The position numbers and the translations under genes were made by a program. Below, piece by piece: positions 5,087 through 8,057 of a stretch of 8,057 nucleotides of DNA (the stretch's first letter is position 1; each line of letters opens with the position of its first letter). Source of the stretch: Promethearchaeota archaeon (GTDB lineage: Archaea; Asgardarchaeota; Lokiarchaeia; Sigynarchaeales; MK-D1); contig JAEOTN010000277.1 in NCBI GenBank assembly GCA_016839865.1, forward strand, positions 1 to 8,057. The letters are read 5' to 3'. The notes under the pieces are model-generated. The model was not told the DNA's origin. It saw nothing but the letters and a program-made list of their open reading frames with translations, and ran no database searches.

Positions 5087-7003
5087 ATGGGAGAAAGAAG
5101 AAGAGCCCCGCCTAGAATACAACCTTTACGTCGTAAGAAAAAAGGCAGAAGACGGTTCCCCCCCCGATATAGAGAAAAGCCTAAGAATCCAATGCACTAC
5201 GGTAAGGAAGCAAAATTCATCAATTACTCAGAGATTGATGATTATTTTAATGATTTATTAGACATCACCCTATCTGAGACAGATGAGAGTAATTTACTAA
5301 CTGGTAGAGATGCATGGGATAGAGCTATGCTCCATTTCCATACACCTGCAATCCCTGATCCCACTTTTGCTTTTGATAAATCTAAAATAATTGGTTTTTT
5401 CATAGAACTGGATACTTGGGCAACAACAATGAATCTATCAAACGCTCCTGATAGCTTACCAGAGCCACAGTTATTCGACTTCTACAATATTCTTGCTCTT
5501 CATGAGATTTCTCACTACATAGTATGCCCTTATGATGCGATTACAAACGCCCGTTTAATCAAAGCAACGATAAAACACATCCCAACAAGACTCAGTCCTA
5601 TAGTGGTCAATTTCTTTGCAGATCTTATTGTAGATTTCAAGTTATTTAGGAAGAAACCCAAAGAGATGGAATTCCAACTACGGGAAACATTGAAGATGAG
5701 TGATTCCGTGGGAAAATCAAAAGATGAACCAAAGCACAGCAATTTTTTTAAAGTTCTAATAAAGTGCTATGAGTTGATGTGGAATCTTAATTTTGATTTA
5801 TCAAAGGAAGAATATGAGGAAGTGACTCCTATTGCGGAAAAGATATCTGAAATAATTTTGAAGGATTTTGAGGATGAATCCCTTTGGGAGAAAAAAATAC
5901 GACGTGTAGCAAGATTATTGAAAAATATAATTGATGTAGATTTCCCACGATCTACTATAAAATTGAAAATTGAAGAATACAAAGATGTTCCAACTGCTCC
6001 AGGAGCAGAAAATGCTCAGTATCCTGTTCAAATCCCCCTTGATGTTCAAGTCATTCAAGGGAATCCACTAGAAATAAAAGTAGGTCCAAAAAATCCTCAA
6101 AACACTAATAAGAGAAAAAAAAAAGAACCTGATAATGAAGATATAAAGAGTGCTGAACAACTCGCTGAAGAGATGACTTTAGAAGAATATGTAAAGGTAA
6201 ATCAAGTAATGGGGTTTGTTCCCAAACATGATGTAATCGCAACCTATTATCGAGGATTATCAAAAAATCTGATAAAATTCAAAATTGTCGGTAAACGCCC
6301 ATCAGGCTCTATACCCATAGGAATTGAACCGTGGGTTATCGGAGACCCTATTGAAAAACTTGATATTCTTCAATCGATGTTAGTTTCCCCCAAAATCATA
6401 CCTAATATCACCACACGCAAATGGATTTATAGAGAAGGACCAGGAATCGAGATTGAGAAACGATTACCTGACATGATGATTGTAATTGACTCTTCGGGTT
6501 CAATGGATTGGACATTTGATCGTGGAAAAAAAAATAAGAGTCCCTATCATCTCGCATTAGTCGCATCGTTTGCAGCTTTGCAATATGGGATACAGAAAGG
6601 AATCAAGATCGCTGCAATCAATTTCAGCGAGAATATTTTTAAACAAAATTGGACGACCAATCCTAGATTAATTGAAAATGTGTTATTGAAATACCAAGGA
6701 GAGGGAACAGAGCTGCCTACTTATGATATTAAGAGAATGTGTCGAATAGGAGAGCGGAATTCGATGGTCTTATTAATTACTGATTTTGAGATATATAATT
6801 GGGAAATTGCATACCACGATATTTTGGAAATACTCAATATGGGAAATAAACTTGTTAGTTTCTTCATCGGAGGGCAAAAATCACTATTGAACACCCCAGA
6901 TTTCGTAGAGTTGACAAGTTTGGGAGCAGTATTCCATCCTGTAAAAAATATTCAAGATTTAGTTGGATTGGTAATCAAAGAAGTTCAAAATGTATATGGT
7001 TAA
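5087..7003 (+). CDS. VWA-domain protein with HExxH metallopeptidase-like domain (MoxR partner)
   Basis: VWA partners of MoxR ATPases bind the target complex through a metal-dependent adhesion site (MIDAS). Numbering from the ATG at 5087: the first 35 residues are strongly basic (16 Arg/Lys against 2 Glu). An HExxH motif, LHEISHYIVCP, gives His139, Glu140 and His143, followed by N-F-F-A-D-L-I-V-D (Asn175, Asp179, Asp183), a possible third ligand region. This arrangement resembles putative metallopeptidase domains joined to VWA-like domains (DUF2201-type). A charged linker with a Lys run lies near 340-365. The VWA domain begins near 460 and has an intact MIDAS: Asp468-Ser-Ser470-Gly-Ser472, Thr541 in GEGTELP, and Asp566 in LITDFE. 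No signal peptide or membrane segment is seen. An annotation from 5066 would add seven residues. Partnership with the upstream MoxR ATPase is supported by adjacency and family knowledge; peptidase activity is unproven. Confidence 0.88.
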   Translation: MGERRRAPPRIQPLRRKKKGRRRFPPRYREKPKNPMHYGKEAKFINYSEIDDYFNDLLDITLSETDESNLLTGRDAWDRAMLHFHTPAIPDPTFAFDKSKIIGFFIELDTWATTMNLSNAPDSLPEPQLFDFYNILALHEISHYIVCPYDAITNARLIKATIKHIPTRLSPIVVNFFADLIVDFKLFRKKPKEMEFQLRETLKMSDSVGKSKDEPKHSNFFKVLIKCYELMWNLNFDLSKEEYEEVTPIAEKISEIILKDFEDESLWEKKIRRVARLLKNIIDVDFPRSTIKLKIEEYKDVPTAPGAENAQYPVQIPLDVQVIQGNPLEIKVGPKNPQNTNKRKKKEPDNEDIKSAEQLAEEMTLEEYVKVNQVMGFVPKHDVIATYYRGLSKNLIKFKIVGKRPSGSIPIGIEPWVIGDPIEKLDILQSMLVSPKIIPNITTRKWIYREGPGIEIEKRLPDMMIVIDSSGSMDWTFDRGKKNKSPYHLALVASFAALQYGIQKGIKIAAINFSENIFKQNWTTNPRLIENVLLKYQGEGTELPTYDIKRMCRIGERNSMVLLITDFEIYNWEIAYHDILEILNMGNKLVSFFIGGQKSLLNTPDFVELTSLGAVFHPVKNIQDLVGLVIKEVQNVYG

Positions 7004-7045
7004 AAATCAGCAGCTTGATTAAGTTTCGATGCATTTCTCTCTGTT
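7004..7045. other. Short convergent intergenic spacer
   Basis: Only 42 nt separate the stops of the VWA gene and the converging membrane-protein gene. A weak inverted repeat (AATCA 7005-7009, TGATT 7016-7020) and a pyrimidine-rich tract (about 7030-7045) could contribute to ending plus-strand transcripts. No strong terminator is visible. Confidence 0.3.
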
Positions 7046-7429
7046 CTAATTATCAGAATGATTTTTCATAGCTTGTGTTATTCTCTCTGAGGCAGATACT
7101 TCTTGTTGAAAAGGCTCTGTTTTAGCTTTTAAATAGACAATTTCTAGTAAAATGAATCCAATTAGAAATCCTGTACTCACACCTAAGCCAATTATTGTGT
7201 TGATAAGGTTATTTTTCTGATAGTACAATTGAGAACGTAAGAAATCAATATAATCGGGATCTACTCCTTCTTCCTGCTGTTTATCAATAGTTCTCTCTAA
7301 GGAATTGATATTGTAAATTTTGACAACAGTTGCAGAAATACACACCAAAGTAGCACTGCTACATAAAAATAGTGCAAAAAATAGAATGGTACCATACGCA
7401 TTCCCATGCTTGCTATGATCAGATTCCAT
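7046..7429 (-). CDS. Small two-TM membrane protein, unknown function
   Basis: I do not recognise this 127-aa protein. It has two hydrophobic segments, residues about 12-36 (LFFALFLCSSATLVCISATVV region) and about 75-100 (IIGLGVSTGFLIGFILLEIVY region), joined by a charged, probably helical loop (37-74) with acidic and Gln-rich stretches. The first ten residues are hydrophilic, so segment 1 is more likely an anchor than a cleaved signal peptide. The tail after residue 101 is charged. With two segments both ends should lie on the same side of the membrane. The start at 7427-7429 follows an AGGGGA SD-like element (7434-7439). It is convergent to the VWA gene and divergent from the GTPase gene, whose upstream region it shares; a link to the GTPase is possible but not shown. 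That it is coding rests on the coherent two-TM pattern, the SD and the absence of any competing ORF. Confidence 0.7.
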   Translation of the reverse strand: MESDHSKHGNAYGTILFFALFLCSSATLVCISATVVKIYNINSLERTIDKQQEEGVDPDYIDFLRSQLYYQKNNLINTIIGLGVSTGFLIGFILLEIVYLKAKTEPFQQEVSASERITQAMKNHSDN

Positions 7430-7453
7430 GTTTTCCCCTAAGGAACAAATGAC

Positions 7454-7482
7454 AAGATCGTATATTTTAACGTTCCGATCTT
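7454..7482 (-). promoter_or_regulatory. TATA-like box inside a 7-bp inverted repeat (candidate operator)
   Basis: AAGATCG (7454-7460) and CGATCTT (7476-7482) are perfect inverted copies separated by 15 nt. Read on the minus strand, TTAAAATATA (7461-7470) lies between them, about 32-41 nt upstream of the membrane-protein start and at plausible TATA distance. The arrangement suggests a dimeric regulator site over the promoter. The symmetry is seen directly; the role is inferred. Confidence 0.4.
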
Positions 7483-7490
7483 TTAAATTT
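7480..7490 (+). promoter_or_regulatory. Putative TATA box for the GTPase gene
   Basis: CTTTTAAATTT resembles an archaeal TATA element. A start point about 25 nt downstream would be near 7510, giving a leader of about 60 nt before the ATG at 7573. The box abuts the right arm of the inverted repeat, so one regulator could affect both divergent genes. Confidence 0.4.
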
Positions 7491-7506
7491 GAAATCTAAG
7501 TTGTTT

Positions 7507-7528
7507 AGATGTTATCAAGATGTTATCA
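7507..7528 (+). repeat. Perfect tandem repeat of an 11-bp unit
   Basis: AGATGTTATCA occurs twice with no gap (7507-7517 and 7518-7528), followed at once by TGAT, so that the end forms a palindrome ATCATGAT (7525-7532). The 11-bp period is about one helical turn. It overlaps the likely transcription start region of the GTPase gene, where a bound protein could block polymerase. A chance microduplication is the alternative. Confidence 0.6.
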
Positions 7529-7572
7529 TGATTTTTACGAAAGAGCCTATCTTGTTATTATGTAGAGTACAA

Positions 7573-8057
7573 ATGACTAATATCGGATTCCTTGGTAACG
7601 TGAATGTTGGTAAAACAAGTTTACTCAAATTATTTGTTGAGTATTCTACCCAAAAGAAGACATGCTCCATAATCAAGAGTGATTTTAGCGGAGAAAGCAC
7701 AGCTTATGATGAGGATATTCCTGTAACCACCAAAACAATCCATCCCAACCGAGTGTATTTTTCTGATAAAGATAACCATAATCACACTTTATTTGCTCCT
7801 GGTGGTGATAAAGAAAGGGCTGTAGTTCGTATGGGGATTATAACTATCAGCAGAATCGCTAAACAGATGGTTGCAGTTTTCTCATTGAATCAAAATTTAC
7901 AGGAGCAACTTGAGTTTTTCAGTTCTGTCCGTCACATACCACGCGATATTTATGTTTGTTTAAATAAGTACGATTTAGTGGATAAGAACGAAGGCTTAAA
8001 ATTGGCTCAAAACTGGGAAATTGTCGTGAAAAATTACTTTATTAAACGAAAGATCAA
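7573..8057 (+). CDS. Small Ras-type GTPase with divergent G3 box (partial, C-terminus beyond window)
   Basis: The 161 visible codons form a single GTPase domain. G1 is GNVNVGKTS (residues 8-16), G2 is probably Thr52 or Thr53, and G4 is NKYD (131-134). G3 reads LFAPGGDKE (73-81): the DxxG glycine is Gly77, but the Asp position is Phe74 and the position of the Ras catalytic Gln is Gly78. Loss of the G3 Asp recalls the MglA, SR-beta and COG2229 groups, which act as switches often needing a GAP. G5 would lie outside the window. The P-loop begins only seven residues from the start, as in small GTPases, which supports the ATG at 7573; the SD (TAGAG) is weak. No membrane segment is seen in the visible part. 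It is divergently transcribed from the two-TM protein. The GTPase call is firm, the subfamily uncertain. Confidence 0.85.
   Translation, partial: MTNIGFLGNVNVGKTSLLKLFVEYSTQKKTCSIIKSDFSGESTAYDEDIPVTTKTIHPNRVYFSDKDNHNHTLFAPGGDKERAVVRMGIITISRIAKQMVAVFSLNQNLQEQLEFFSSVRHIPRDIYVCLNKYDLVDKNEGLKLAQNWEIVVKNYFIKRKI

Noticed and set aside
5073..5261. 62-aa plus-strand open frame at the MoxR-VWA junction
   Set aside because: It is an out-of-frame shadow of the basic N-terminus of the VWA protein, without recognisable features.
7515..7700. 61-aa minus-strand open frame
   Set aside because: Overlaps the GTPase G1 region on the opposite strand, where the GTPase reading is clearly the real one.
1..8057. 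CRISPR arrays, tRNA or rRNA genes, insertion sequences
   Set aside because: No regularly spaced repeats, no cloverleaf or rRNA-like stretch noticed, and no transposase motif or flanking inverted repeats; genes are tightly packed with no gap above 160 nt.

Overview
The window reads as a chromosomal segment of an AT-rich archaeon, plausibly an Asgard archaeon. The grounds are the gene content: an Rpn11-like JAMM/MPN+ protease of eukaryote-like length, a small Ras-type GTPase with a divergent G3 box, short AGGT-type Shine-Dalgarno (SD) sites, and AT-rich TATA-like boxes upstream of genes. No gene proves the lineage, so the Asgard placement is an inference of moderate strength.

Layout: (a) 1-1282, minus strand: the N-terminal 221 codons of quinolinate synthase (nadA, cut by the window edge), preceded by a 188-aa protein of unknown function with a C-terminal four-cysteine zinc ribbon. 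A terminator-like hairpin straddles the stop of the latter. (b) 1283-1441: divergent promoter region. (c) 1442-7003, plus strand: four genes in one direction. They are a JAMM metalloprotease, a PhnN-like ribose 1,5-bisphosphate kinase, a MoxR-type AAA+ ATPase, and a VWA protein that also carries a HExxH metallopeptidase-like motif. The first pair is 17 nt apart and the last pair 10 nt apart; an 84-nt gap with promoter-like sequence separates the two pairs. (d) 7046-7429, minus strand: a small two-TM membrane protein, convergent with the cluster. (e) 7430-7572: a divergent regulatory region with an inverted repeat around a TATA-like box and a perfect tandem 11-bp repeat. (f) 7573-8057, plus strand: the N-terminal part of a small GTPase, cut by the window edge.

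How the genes may work together: MoxR AAA+ ATPases and VWA proteins are a well-known partner pair that remodels or activates target complexes (families such as RavA-ViaA, CbbQ-CbbO, NorQ-NorD). Here the pair lies directly downstream of a JAMM protease that keeps all catalytic ligands and resembles the proteasome-lid deubiquitinase Rpn11. In eukaryotes a MoxR-related AAA+ protein with a MIDAS/VWA domain (Rea1/midasin) pulls on ubiquitin-like domains of assembly factors. This cluster is therefore a candidate for an archaeal ubiquitin-like-protein or complex-remodelling module. That is an inference: no ubiquitin, E1, E2 or RING gene is in the window.
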